Part shown: positions 16,100 to 25,219 of the stretch, in pieces
How the letters are laid out: each line of letters opens with the position of its first letter
Numbering within the stretch: position 1 is the stretch's first letter
From: UBA9732 sp963606545
GTDB taxonomy: Bacteria > Spirochaetota > Spirochaetia > Sphaerochaetales > Sphaerochaetaceae
Direction: 5' to 3'
DNA: 36,975 nt
NCBI GenBank assembly: GCA_963606545.1
Contig: CAVCYP010000014.1
Span: 1-36,975, forward strand
Notes under the pieces: model-generated
Told to the model about the DNA's origin: nothing
Seen by the model: the letters and a program-made list of their open reading frames with translations, nothing else
Databases searched by the model: none
Translations under genes and position numbers: made by a program

Positions 16100-17636
16100 G
16101 TTTTTCCCCCTGCTTTTTTACAATCAAGGCAGCCAGCTTGGAAGCACTATTATTGGTTCTGCAGACTATAACTCCTGCAGCTTTTAACTTGTTTTCCTGA
16201 GCGGTCTTATTCTGAAGATCCGCACTGGTTCCCAGAACAGAAGCAATAAAAACAAGTTTTCTTCCCTGTTCTTTGGCCTTTTCAACTGCCTTTTCAATTT
16301 CTGGAATAACATCTCCAGCAGGATCTGAATGTCCAGGAGGAGTAAGAATAAAGTCAAGAACTATGACAGCCACTTCTTCATCCTGGGCTTCTCTCATAAT
16401 CTCACGCTTTCTGACACTAGGATCTATTGCTGGGTGTGGCTTACCCAAAGTGAACTCCTCTTCACCATAATCCACACAGGTGTTTTCAAGACTCTTATAC
16501 GAATCTTCAAGCTTATACTGAGAAGCAAGTGGAGCATTTGACCACACCGGTCCAATAACTTTCTCCATGGTCCTCATAGCCTCATCCATATAGGTGCCAC
16601 CTGTATACATTCCTCTAAGATATTTCTGGCTGGACTTCATGCCATCAACCGCCGTTTGTGCAAGCTTTTCCAGCTCCTCTTCCGTCTCAGGCTGAAAGGT
16701 TTTCCCAATTAAACTAAGGGCTTTATCTGCACAATCGTCCAAATTCGCAGCATAAATTCCACCACAAGCCTCTATTTGAGCGCGGTCGCAACCCATAAAG
16801 AAAACCACAATAGGTTTTGTGCAGGCCTTAATCTTCTCCAGCAAGACTTCCAGAACCCCTTCGCCCGGTTTTCTGGAAATGAGAACTATATACTTAGTTT
16901 CAGGATCTGCCTCAAGCGCCGCAAGCCCCATTTGCATCATAAGGCCACCAACTTCCGGCTTGAGATCGTTTCCTCCCGTACCAATCGTCTGGCTAACTCC
17001 AGAGCCATACTCGTGCAAAATGGCGGCAACGTGCTGAATTCCTGTACCTGAAGCTCCACATATCCCAAATGGACCCCGATTATTAATGCTGGCCAGCACC
17101 AGTGCTGCCCCATTTATATTAGCAACGCCGCAGTCTGGCCCCATGCATAAAAGCCCTTTCTCCACGGCAAGCTCTTTCATCTTTCTTTCATCTTTAAGAG
17201 GAACATTATTGCTAAAGACACAACAATGAAGCCCAAGATTAAGAGCCTTGGTAACTTCTTCAAGAGCATATTCGCCAGGAACTTCAATCTGACAAAGGTT
17301 TGCAGAAGGACAAATTGCTACTGCTTTTTTTATATCGTTGCATCTATCTATCTTATCTTCATCTGTCCATTTGCACTGCTTCTCTGCTTCCAAAATTGCA
17401 GTATTAAAGACCTCTTGTGAATCACAGCGAGCAACCACAAGGAAATCTGAAGACTTTAGTGCTTTGACTTCCTCTATTAACAGATTATTTTTTTCAAGGT
17501 CTGCTAACAAGGCAGGTACCGCCATACCCGCAAAAGCAATCTCCACCCCTTTCTGGTTGTTTAGAACACTCATCATAAAGAGGGTTTCAAGGGAATCGAT
17601 ATATGTGTTTTTTTGTATTTTAAAAAAGGTTTGCAT
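16092..17636 (-). CDS. fdrA: FdrA/AllF-family protein (succinyl-CoA synthetase alpha-like)
   Basis: The start is ATG 17636 (514 residues), 2 bp after the DUF1116 stop; an upstream TTG start would run far into DUF1116. The core resembles the alpha subunit of acyl-CoA synthetases: CoA-binding-like PFGICGASGTGIQHVAAILH (189-208), then SQTIGTGGNDL (215-225). The FdrA-specific motif GKPHPAIDPSVRKREI is at 398-413 and LTPPGHSDPAGDV at 431-443. In E. coli, FdrA (AllF) with AllG (YlbE, DUF1116) and AllH (DUF2877) forms oxamate carbamoyltransferase, which splits oxalurate with phosphate. Here AllF and AllG homologues are adjacent but no AllH is present, so the substrate may differ. Confidence 0.92.
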   Translation of the reverse strand: MQTFFKIQKNTYIDSLETLFMMSVLNNQKGVEIAFAGMAVPALLADLEKNNLLIEEVKALKSSDFLVVARCDSQEVFNTAILEAEKQCKWTDEDKIDRCNDIKKAVAICPSANLCQIEVPGEYALEEVTKALNLGLHCCVFSNNVPLKDERKMKELAVEKGLLCMGPDCGVANINGAALVLASINNRGPFGICGASGTGIQHVAAILHEYGSGVSQTIGTGGNDLKPEVGGLMMQMGLAALEADPETKYIVLISRKPGEGVLEVLLEKIKACTKPIVVFFMGCDRAQIEACGGIYAANLDDCADKALSLIGKTFQPETEEELEKLAQTAVDGMKSSQKYLRGMYTGGTYMDEAMRTMEKVIGPVWSNAPLASQYKLEDSYKSLENTCVDYGEEEFTLGKPHPAIDPSVRKREIMREAQDEEVAVIVLDFILTPPGHSDPAGDVIPEIEKAVEKAKEQGRKLVFIASVLGTSADLQNKTAQENKLKAAGVIVCRTNNSASKLAALIVKKQGEKHV

Positions 17637-17638
17637 TT

Positions 17639-18892
17639 TTAAATATTCTCCAAAATTCCCATTTCTTCTGCTAATCCAACAAGGGCGTTCTTGAAGCATT
17701 CCCTTGGAAGCTCTGCTGCACCTGCGCCTGCCTGTCCACCAGTTTTTAGGCCGGAGCCGCCATGGCTGATAGGAAGAACGTTATAACCAACAACCTTTCT
17801 TACATCTACGCCAACGGGCTGTCCCTTATAGTCATCCCATGGAACTGGAGCAAACCTATGCTCTCCAAGAGAGACGGTTCTTGCTTTTTCAGTTCTGCTG
17901 TAAGCTTCCTTGATAGTAGAACCGGTAAGTTTCATATACATAGGACCCGCAATGGCACACATTCCACCAAACCCGTAAACTTCAGTTACACAGCTATCGC
18001 CCATGTATCTAACGCTATCGGCTTTAGTGTAGGAAGGCTTAAGCATTACGCCCTCAATGTACGGGGCTTCTGCGGTATGCCATTTGTTGCCGGTACCAGC
18101 TATCTGGATTCCAAATTTAGTGCCGTTACCACCCATTCCCACCATTACTGAGGAGTTTTTGATGGTTTTTGCAACTGAAACTATACTTAGTGCGGAGGCC
18201 ATAACTGGATTAAGGAAGAATCTGTCGTTTGCCAAAAACGCTTTTATAACAGATTTATCGGCATTGCAATCAAGCAGCCAAGGAGCAAGGGTAAGAGCCA
18301 GACACATGGAACCTGCCGGTTGTCTATTATGGTTTTCATCTCCCATGCCTGCAGTTTTAGAAAGGATATTGATTATATCTATGCCACCACTTTTTCTAAC
18401 GGCCTCGCCAAGAGCAGGACAGTAGTCGCGTTCAAAGGCCTTCAAATCTTCCTCAACTTCCTCATCATAAAGCCCCCAACGTAGCACCTTTGGTTTTGGA
18501 CCTGGATGTGGGGTAGAGAATCCACGCCCACCGCCATTTTTGTCTTCAACAACAATAACAGGCATTGAGGCGCTTAAGGTCATTGAGGCAGCGCAACCGC
18601 AACTGTAATTTTGAGCAGGTGCGGTTTCAATCTCACCAGAAAGCACCTTCTCCCAAGCTTCCTCTACATTCTTTGCCAAGCCTTCATGTACGGCGGCTCC
18701 ACAAATGGAATTTTTAATTGGGAAAACAATATTCTTCAAATCAATAGGAGGACCGGGATGAAGGATAAGATTTTTCTTCATTCCAGGCACCACTTCTATT
18801 GCAGGTCTTACGTCTGTCCAGACAGGCCGAGCATTGAGAAAAAGGCTCATTACCTCTGCATTGGCTTTCTCTATTTGTTCTTCAATTGTCAT
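17639..18892 (-). CDS. DUF1116 protein (YlbE/AllG family)
   Basis: The 417-residue length and several conserved stretches identify the DUF1116 family: an early ARPVWTDVRPA, later QNYSCGCAASMTLSAS and SVMVGMGGNGTKFGIQIAG, and near the end LPISHGGSGLKTGGQAGAGA. In E. coli the family member AllG is a subunit of oxamate carbamoyltransferase together with FdrA. There is no signal peptide or membrane segment, so it is cytoplasmic. It starts 9 bp after the FAD-oxidoreductase stop, with a TAGGA ribosome site overlapping that stop, and ends 2 bp before fdrA. The fixed pairing with fdrA supports a joint complex. Its exact chemistry here is unknown. Confidence 0.92.
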   Translation of the reverse strand: MTIEEQIEKANAEVMSLFLNARPVWTDVRPAIEVVPGMKKNLILHPGPPIDLKNIVFPIKNSICGAAVHEGLAKNVEEAWEKVLSGEIETAPAQNYSCGCAASMTLSASMPVIVVEDKNGGGRGFSTPHPGPKPKVLRWGLYDEEVEEDLKAFERDYCPALGEAVRKSGGIDIINILSKTAGMGDENHNRQPAGSMCLALTLAPWLLDCNADKSVIKAFLANDRFFLNPVMASALSIVSVAKTIKNSSVMVGMGGNGTKFGIQIAGTGNKWHTAEAPYIEGVMLKPSYTKADSVRYMGDSCVTEVYGFGGMCAIAGPMYMKLTGSTIKEAYSRTEKARTVSLGEHRFAPVPWDDYKGQPVGVDVRKVVGYNVLPISHGGSGLKTGGQAGAGAAELPRECFKNALVGLAEEMGILENI

Positions 18893-18901
18893 ATCTATGT
18901 C

Positions 18902-20290
18902 CTACTGTAGAATTACGCCAGAAGCCAAAAGCTCCGCTCTTAACTTTGCATAATCCAGCTTTCTTGTTCCAATTTCTTCTTTAGCACAAAGCGCAGCCGC
19001 CGTGCCTGATGCTTGTCCCATTTCCATGCAACAAACGGTATTTCTTGTTGACATATGTGCTTCAAGGTCGTACGTCACACATCGGCCTACAATAAATAAA
19101 TTGTCTGCGCCCAGAGGAAGTAGCATTCTGTAAGGTAGGCCATAAAAGCCTGGATTCTTGCAGAAAAGTTCCGCTTTCTTGGGGGCGTAGTCATGGAAGC
19201 CATAAAGCCCTATCTCATCTTCAAATCTTCTGGCTTCTGTTATGTCTTCTTGCGTTATCATGTAATCACATTCTGTAATTACACTTGCTCTAACTCCTAA
19301 CTGAATGCTTGCCCAGTTTATGTAAGAGTTTTCAAAACCTGGAACCTCTTCTCTCAAGGCTTCTGCCATCTTCACAATTAAAACTCTAGCTTCCATCTCT
19401 CCCTTGCTATATTGAACGGGGTCAATAGCGTTCAGTTTTGGGAATTTGGAATTGTTTATATAGGTAGCTTCCCCTGGATGGATGCTCTGAAAGGAGGTGA
19501 AAAAATTAATTGGCAGAGCACACAGTTTAGGATATTTATCTTTATGCATCACATGTGCAAAGGAATAGCGTTCAAGGCCAAGATGTTTGCCATCTTTAGA
19601 ACGTTTTTCACTTATGGGCTTGAAGGCCCCTCCGTTTTCTTTACAGGCTTTCTCAAAATCTATTCCACCCATACCAAAAACGAGCCCTGTTGGACCTCCA
19701 CAAACCTTGTCGTAGTCCATCCAAAGTTCTTTTTGCCTAAGAGACATAAAACGGCAAATGTCTCCATCTCCAGTAGCATCTATGTACTGTTTTGCTTCAA
19801 CAGCAACCAGTCCAGCTTTGTTAGTTATGATTGCAGCCTTAATTTTTCCCTCTTCAGAAATAATATCTGCAAGAGAAGTCTGCAGCAGAACCTCTACACC
19901 TGCTTCCATAAGCATTGAAGAAGCAACTGCTTTTAGTGCTTCATGATCTGCCATGAATCGGTATGGGATTCTATAGTGGTCATTTTCATGTTTTTCAAAC
20001 CCAGTGGAGGAGCCTATTTCTTCAAGTCTAAGAGCTACCTCGTACGGTATGCCTCCAACTATTCTTCTAGACTCCTCTCCACCAGGTACACTTTGGCTAA
20101 AATAGGAATTAAAGCCTATTCCGCCATTTGTTAAAGTTCCGCCAGGAACAGGAAGTTTATCAATAAGAAGGACTTTAGCACCAGTTCTTGCAGCAGCAAC
20201 CGCCGCAACAAAACCCGCAGTACCTGCGCCAGCAACAAAAACCTCTGTCTTTATTGTCTTTATTTTTTTACTAAATTCCATGTATGACAT
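18902..20290 (-). CDS. FAD-dependent oxidoreductase (FAD_oxidored family)
   Basis: An N-terminal FAD-binding Rossmann motif, VFVAGAGTAGFVAAVAAA, with GxGxxG at 21-26, is followed by PGGTLTNGGIG. The family motif YIDATGDGDICRF occurs in mid-protein, and a C-terminal NLFIVGRCVTYDLEAHMSTR closes the fold. The length of 462 is usual for soluble FAD_oxidored proteins, which oxidise small substrates through flavin. There is no export signal. It sits between transporter genes and the DUF1116-FdrA pair in operon B, so it may oxidise a sugar-derived hydroxy compound to the keto form used next. That order is inference. The start at 20290 has AAGGA and AGGA sites; ATG 20281 is an alternative. Confidence 0.88.
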   Translation of the reverse strand: MSYMEFSKKIKTIKTEVFVAGAGTAGFVAAVAAARTGAKVLLIDKLPVPGGTLTNGGIGFNSYFSQSVPGGEESRRIVGGIPYEVALRLEEIGSSTGFEKHENDHYRIPYRFMADHEALKAVASSMLMEAGVEVLLQTSLADIISEEGKIKAAIITNKAGLVAVEAKQYIDATGDGDICRFMSLRQKELWMDYDKVCGGPTGLVFGMGGIDFEKACKENGGAFKPISEKRSKDGKHLGLERYSFAHVMHKDKYPKLCALPINFFTSFQSIHPGEATYINNSKFPKLNAIDPVQYSKGEMEARVLIVKMAEALREEVPGFENSYINWASIQLGVRASVITECDYMITQEDITEARRFEDEIGLYGFHDYAPKKAELFCKNPGFYGLPYRMLLPLGADNLFIVGRCVTYDLEAHMSTRNTVCCMEMGQASGTAAALCAKEEIGTRKLDYAKLRAELLASGVILQ

Positions 20291-20318
20291 TTTTCCTGTT
20301 CCTTCTGGGCCAATTTTT

Positions 20319-21521
20319 TTACTGCTTTGTTACAAGATCAGCTTCAATGTCACCAATCTTGGTTCCAGCCTGCTTGTAAATAAGATGTACGCTTCTTTCA
20401 ACAATATCAGAAAGGAGAACGCCTGCTTTTTCACAGTTCAGGGTAAACTTGTAACCGCTCTCGCAAGTCCAAGTTCCCTTATCAATTTCCATTTCTCTTC
20501 CAGCTACTGCAGCAATTACAGTGAAAGTACCGTCACTCATCAACTGTGCTGTAATGGTTGCATCAATGCCATAAGAAGTTGGGGTGGTTCCTTCCATAAC
20601 ATTCTCTACGACAACTGCTACAGCTGGGATTCCCATCTCTACAGGGTCTGAGCCTTCTGCTGTGTAAACCGCCGTCTGCTTGTCTGCGGCCACAACAAGA
20701 GTTGCAGGAGTATCTGTAGAGTCATTTGGCTTAAGTGCAAAGTTCAATTCTCCATCCTTGTCAGAAACAGTCCAGGTTCCTTCAATCATTGCTGCAACAA
20801 GGTCTGTGTAGGTGTGATTATGATTAATCTGAATTACAGAAGTTTCATCTTCAAGTGCTGTGTACTCGTAAACTACCTGAGGAACTTCGCCTGCAACTGT
20901 AGAATCATAGGAGCCGTCATTCTTCTCATAGAAAAATGGTGCAGAACCGGTTGCGTAGACCTTTGCAGTCTTTTTATCTTGAGCATTAATAAGCTTTTCG
21001 CCATCAAAACCTACGCTACCAACAATATTGCCTTCCCAGTCATAAAGAATAACGGTATATGGGGCAGTACCTTCAATAGCAGACTTGTCAGCCTGTTCAT
21101 CTTCTCTGGTCTTGTAGGCTGCATACTGATATTCTCTTTCCATAATTCTGTAGGTTCCAGAGAAATTAATTCTGTTGTTGGACATACCTGCATAGTAAAC
21201 AGAGCCAAGAACAGGATCTTCTGGGTAGAAATGGAAGAAGAATACATAATCGCCATAACCAGCAGCTGAGAAGCTATAGCACCACATATCTGCACAAAGC
21301 TTCTGATCAATTGTCAACTCTACTGGCTCTTCAGCCTTTTCAACAACGGCAGGGGCCTCTGCTTCTGCCTTTGTCTCTGTCTCAGCCTTTGTTTCTACTA
21401 CAGTTGTAGTTTCTGTTGCAGTTGTAGCTGACTGATTTGAAGTTCCCTTAGAACATGCTACAAGGCTCACTAATAGTAAGCTTGCAAGCAAAATAGTCAC
21501 AATAATACTGTTTTTTCTCAT
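20319..21521 (-). CDS. Lipoprotein of unknown function in operon B
   Basis: The 400-residue protein has a lipoprotein signal ending LVSLVAC at about residue 23. A Thr/Glu/Ala/Lys-rich linker (about 24-68) follows, which should hold the rest away from the membrane. The remainder is predicted mostly beta, with several short repeats of a GTW/DG-turn pattern (IEGTWTVSDKDGELNFAL, LMSDGTFTVIAA, KGTWTCESGYKFTL) that recall lipocalin-like strands. Similar DG-turn strands occur in the small lipoprotein of operon A, though real homology is unproven. It lies between the permease and the FAD-oxidoreductase genes with an AGGAGG site. A role in binding or presenting glycans is possible but not shown. Confidence 0.7.
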   Translation of the reverse strand: MRKNSIIVTILLASLLLVSLVACSKGTSNQSATTATETTTVVETKAETETKAEAEAPAVVEKAEEPVELTIDQKLCADMWCYSFSAAGYGDYVFFFHFYPEDPVLGSVYYAGMSNNRINFSGTYRIMEREYQYAAYKTREDEQADKSAIEGTAPYTVILYDWEGNIVGSVGFDGEKLINAQDKKTAKVYATGSAPFFYEKNDGSYDSTVAGEVPQVVYEYTALEDETSVIQINHNHTYTDLVAAMIEGTWTVSDKDGELNFALKPNDSTDTPATLVVAADKQTAVYTAEGSDPVEMGIPAVAVVVENVMEGTTPTSYGIDATITAQLMSDGTFTVIAAVAGREMEIDKGTWTCESGYKFTLNCEKAGVLLSDIVERSVHLIYKQAGTKIGDIEADLVTKQ

Positions 21522-21557
21522 CTTTTTTCCTCCTAGATGTTACTTATGCTATATCTA

Positions 21558-22466
21558 TCAACCCTTAACTCCACCTTGAGCCATTCCTCTCTCAAGTCTT
21601 CTGATAAAGAGAGGGAATGCTGCTATCAAAGGAAGAGTTGCAAGGGTAATTACGCAGTACTGAATCAGATATCTGGAATAATCGGGATTAGACCAGTTCA
21701 TGAATTCTGCGTTGTTGGCTACCAGCTCTTTAATCCATAGCTGAAGTGGCCATTTAGTTTTGTCGGATGGAACGTATATGGAAGCGGACAACCATGCGTT
21801 CCAGGCTATAATTGCCGTGTTGACAATTGTTACCAGAATGTAGCTAAAACACTGTGGGAGCATGACTTGGAACATAACTCTAAAGTGCCCTGCGCCGTCT
21901 ATTCTAGCTGCTTCTTCAATAGATTTTGGAACTGAATCAAAAGCCTTGATACTCATTACGACAAAGGAAGCATTTGTGCAATGAGGGATAACCAAAGCCC
22001 ATCTGGTCCCCACCATACCAAGTTTTTTACAAACCATGTAAAGAGGGACGGTTCCGCCAGAGAAAATCATGGTGAAAACAACAAAAGCTGTAAGAGTTGA
22101 CTTAAGCTTTGTCTTTCTTGAAAGAACGTATCCGCCCAATACGTTAAGGATGGTTCCAAAGAACACGTTTCCAACCACATAGATGATGGTATTTAGGTAG
22201 CCCATCATTATACTGTTATCTCTTAAGGTCAGTCTGTAACCAGAAAGAGTCGTCCCGCCAACCGGCAGTAAAACAAGACCTTCATGTTGCATCAAAGTTT
22301 TGCCGTCAGAAAGAGAACTCATAAGAGTATGCCAAAGAGGCACAACACTGACAAAGGCAACAAAAGCAAAAACTAAAACTAGAATTACATCTGCAACCTT
22401 TTCAAGGGGTGTATGAGTATCAACGAACCCTGTATGTCCATAAATTTTAAGTTGCTTTTTTCTCAT
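21558..22466 (-). CDS. Oligosaccharide ABC transporter permease, YtcP/LplC type
   Basis: A 302-residue inner-membrane permease of the binding-protein-dependent family. It has about six hydrophobic segments and the cytoplasmic EAA loop SIEEAARIDGAGHFRVMFQV, which docks to the ATPase. The opening LEKVADVILVLVFAFVAFVS and later TTLSGYRLTLRDNSIMMGYL are typical of YtcP/LplC partners in complex-glycan importers. Its gene follows the partner permease by 9 bp, with an AAGGAGGG site. No ATPase gene lies in this operon. Related systems borrow a shared MsmX-like ATPase, so that gene should be elsewhere in the genome. Confidence 0.92.
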   Translation of the reverse strand: MRKKQLKIYGHTGFVDTHTPLEKVADVILVLVFAFVAFVSVVPLWHTLMSSLSDGKTLMQHEGLVLLPVGGTTLSGYRLTLRDNSIMMGYLNTIIYVVGNVFFGTILNVLGGYVLSRKTKLKSTLTAFVVFTMIFSGGTVPLYMVCKKLGMVGTRWALVIPHCTNASFVVMSIKAFDSVPKSIEEAARIDGAGHFRVMFQVMLPQCFSYILVTIVNTAIIAWNAWLSASIYVPSDKTKWPLQLWIKELVANNAEFMNWSNPDYSRYLIQYCVITLATLPLIAAFPLFIRRLERGMAQGGVKG

Positions 22467-22475
22467 ACTCCCTCC

Positions 22476-23420
22476 TTAAATCAAACTTGAGCCTGCAGCT
22501 TTTCTGCTTATCTTGTTGGATATAAGCAAAAGAATTGTTCCAATCACAGATTGGAATAAACCAGATGCCGTAGAAACGCCGTAGTTTATCTGGGATCCAA
22601 AAGCCATTCTGTAGGTGTAGGTGTACAAAACATCTGCAGTGTCATAGGTCATAGGCATATAGAGAAGGAGAATCTTGTCAAAACCAGTTCTAAAGACAAG
22701 ACCTATTCTCATAATGAACATAACCAATACTAATGGAAGAATTGTTGGGAAGGTAATTTTCCACATTCTCTGCCATCTAGTTGCACCGTCCATCATAGCA
22801 GCCTCGTGTAGGTCTTTGCTTACATTTGCAATGGCTGCCATGTAAATAATTGCGCCCCATCCTGTGCCTTGCCATATTCCCAAGAAGGTATTAATAAGCC
22901 AGAAAACTGGAATGTTTGGGTTTGCCAACCAGTTTTGTTTATCAAAACCAAAGAGAGATAGGAACATGGTCAAAGCACCTGTACTGGAAAGAAATTCACT
23001 TGCCAGAGAACAGACAACTGTTGCAGAAACAAAGTATGGCATGTAGCTCATAATTTGTACGCTTCGCTTAAAATGCTTGAATTTCACCTCAGAAAGAAAG
23101 AGGGCCATCAAGACTGGAGCAGCAAAGCCTAGGGTCAGATTAAGCACAGCCATAGCTGTTGTATTCCTTAAAACTTTTGGGAAAGTGTCTCCGGTAAAGA
23201 GTTCCCTGAAGTTTTCAAGTCCTACCCAAGTGCTTCCTAAAAAGCCTCTGGAGGGCTTGAAATCCTCAAAAGCCATGATTAATCCAAACATTGGTGCATA
23301 ATGGAAGATTAGGAAATACACAAGAAGTGGGATGAACATAAGATAAATCACCCAGTTACGCTTGAAATCATATTTCCAAGTATTTTCCTTTAGTACTGCT
23401 ACAGTCTTCTTTTCAAACAT
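22476..23420 (-). CDS. Oligosaccharide ABC transporter permease, YteP/LplB type
   Basis: A 314-residue inner-membrane permease. The opening NWVIYLMFIPLLVYFLIFHY and the segment PMFGLIMAFEDFKPSRGFLG are hallmarks of the LplB/YteP branch. The cytoplasmic EAA loop reads DLHEAAMMDGATRWQRMWKI. The family imports oligosaccharides such as rhamnogalacturonan or arabinoxylan fragments together with a large lipoprotein binding protein, here encoded 12 bp upstream. The start ATG 23420 has an AAGGA site at slightly long spacing. It pairs with the 21558-22466 permease. Confidence 0.92.
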   Translation of the reverse strand: MFEKKTVAVLKENTWKYDFKRNWVIYLMFIPLLVYFLIFHYAPMFGLIMAFEDFKPSRGFLGSTWVGLENFRELFTGDTFPKVLRNTTAMAVLNLTLGFAAPVLMALFLSEVKFKHFKRSVQIMSYMPYFVSATVVCSLASEFLSSTGALTMFLSLFGFDKQNWLANPNIPVFWLINTFLGIWQGTGWGAIIYMAAIANVSKDLHEAAMMDGATRWQRMWKITFPTILPLVLVMFIMRIGLVFRTGFDKILLLYMPMTYDTADVLYTYTYRMAFGSQINYGVSTASGLFQSVIGTILLLISNKISRKAAGSSLI

Positions 23421-23432
23421 GAGTTTAAATCC

Positions 23433-25199
23433 TTATTTTACAGCGTCAATTACTCTTTGATATGCCTTAGTCACCTTCTCTGGTGAGTATTTTTTAAGCA
23501 TCTTGCAGTAGGTATCCCAATCCTTACCGTTCACATCCAAATCTCCAGTTATGAACTTAGGGATATTCTGAGACATGTATGTATCGACATTTGAATATAC
23601 CTTGGAATAGGTAGAGGCTTCATCCGATGTAAACTGGTTACGAATTGCCTTGTCCATATAACCGGTGTTGTAGTAATAGTCCCACTGGGCCATATTACGA
23701 AGAGCACAAACCGTGTAGCTTTCATTCAAAGCAGGAACAAAGCCTTTGGAGTAGTAGCCTGTAGTTAATCTCTTTGCTGCCATTGCAGAGGCAAGGTCAT
23801 TATCTGAAAGAAGTTTTTCGTCTCTGTGATAAGAAGTTGTTCCATCTGCATTCTGCTCTCGTTCAAAAGCACCATCTGTAAGGTCATATTTTGCATAGGT
23901 AGAATCCTGCATGATATCGTTCTGCTCTTTTGTCAGACCAAAAGCAAGCAAGCAACCGCCTTCTTCCGTGTAGAGGTAGTCAAGCATAGTCAAGATAGTC
24001 TTGAGTTCTTCCTCTGAGGCTTTCTTGGAAACAACCAAGTTTCCTCTGAGGTGGGAATACTGGTAAAGGCTGAAAGGCTCCTTGTTTTTTACTGCGTCTG
24101 AGCCGTAAACATCATTTATAGCTGGTCTTGCACCATAAACCATGATACCAGAAGTAGCGGCATCTCCATTGTCCATTTGTCCACCAGAGTTTCCTCTACG
24201 ACCAACGAAAGCTCCAACCTTTCCACTGTTAATCTTTGCACTGTCAATTGCATAAGGCTGGTCTGTTGTATGCTCAGCAAAACTCTTATCAAGCCATCCT
24301 TTTTCATACCAACTATTCATCATTTGAATGTAGGTTTTAAGGGCTTCAGAAGTACCACCAAACTGAACTGTTCCAGACTGATCCAAATACCACATTGGAT
24401 TACCGCCACCAAAAGCAGCATCAAATCCGCCACCAGCCTCATTATAACCCTTGAAGTAAAGGGAAATGCAGTAGCCGTCTGTGATTCCTAAGTCAGCCAT
24501 AGCCTTTTCAAAAATCTCAAACATCCACTCCCAGTCGCTTACATACACAGGATCTGTACCGCCACTAGGGAAGACAACATCATCATAGTAGGTATTGTAA
24601 TCACTTGGGTCAGTGTAGCCATAGGTAAAAGCTGCTCCTGTAAAAGGATTTACTCCGTACTTAGCAACCCAGTCTCTTCTGTAGTTAAGACCCATGAAGT
24701 TGCCCAAAGTTTCGTTGGTTATTGCATACAAAGAAACAACTTTTTTCTCACCGTCAATGCTGTTATAGACATATGGAGCCAAAGAGGAGTCTCCCTTAAG
24801 GATGCTCATATAATTTGGCATGTACTCTTCCATGTAAGGTGTCAAATCCCAAATAACCCCATCTCTGTAGAGCTCTTCTACACTTGAAGTGCTATAGGAC
24901 ATATCAAAAATCTTACAGTAATCTTCTGTCATGAGAAGAGTATTGAAGTTATCTCTCTCAGAACCAGAAATAGGAATAACAAACTTAAGATCAACTTTCT
25001 TTCCATTGAAAGTAAGTGTTTCTAGATATTTAACTGCAGGATTGTCCTCATAGGACATATAGTAGGTTGAGTCTTCTCCCCTTGGAATCCACCAAGTTAC
25101 CTCAATAGTTTCCTCTTCCTGTTGTTTTTCAGAGCCTCCACAAGAGACCAACAACAGAGCAAGTAACGAAACAGCCAAAAACAACAATGTCTTTTTCAT
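23433..25199 (-). CDS. Oligosaccharide ABC transporter binding lipoprotein, YtcQ/LipO type
   Basis: The 588-residue protein has a lipoprotein signal ending LLVSC at residue 20, then an acidic Glu/Gln linker. The mature part is an extracellular solute-binding protein of the large type (usually about 500-550 residues), as used by YteP/YtcP permeases. Sequence supporting this includes EVTWWIPRGEDSTYYMSYED near the N-terminus and LNYRRDWVAKYGVNPFTGAA. It is rich in aromatic residues (Trp, Tyr), which usually stack on sugar rings. It is anchored outside the inner membrane and delivers oligosaccharides to the permeases. An AAGGAG site precedes its ATG. The specific glycan is unknown. Confidence 0.9.
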   Translation of the reverse strand: MKKTLLFLAVSLLALLLVSCGGSEKQQEEETIEVTWWIPRGEDSTYYMSYEDNPAVKYLETLTFNGKKVDLKFVIPISGSERDNFNTLLMTEDYCKIFDMSYSTSSVEELYRDGVIWDLTPYMEEYMPNYMSILKGDSSLAPYVYNSIDGEKKVVSLYAITNETLGNFMGLNYRRDWVAKYGVNPFTGAAFTYGYTDPSDYNTYYDDVVFPSGGTDPVYVSDWEWMFEIFEKAMADLGITDGYCISLYFKGYNEAGGGFDAAFGGGNPMWYLDQSGTVQFGGTSEALKTYIQMMNSWYEKGWLDKSFAEHTTDQPYAIDSAKINSGKVGAFVGRRGNSGGQMDNGDAATSGIMVYGARPAINDVYGSDAVKNKEPFSLYQYSHLRGNLVVSKKASEEELKTILTMLDYLYTEEGGCLLAFGLTKEQNDIMQDSTYAKYDLTDGAFEREQNADGTTSYHRDEKLLSDNDLASAMAAKRLTTGYYSKGFVPALNESYTVCALRNMAQWDYYYNTGYMDKAIRNQFTSDEASTYSKVYSNVDTYMSQNIPKFITGDLDVNGKDWDTYCKMLKKYSPEKVTKAYQRVIDAVK

Positions 25200-25219
25200 T
25201 TTTCTATTTCTCCTTTTGT

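Noticed and set aside
17637..17699. Upstream TTG start of fdrA
   Set aside because: It overlaps the DUF1116 gene by 61 bases and adds residues unlike the family. ATG 17636 lies just after the DUF1116 stop.
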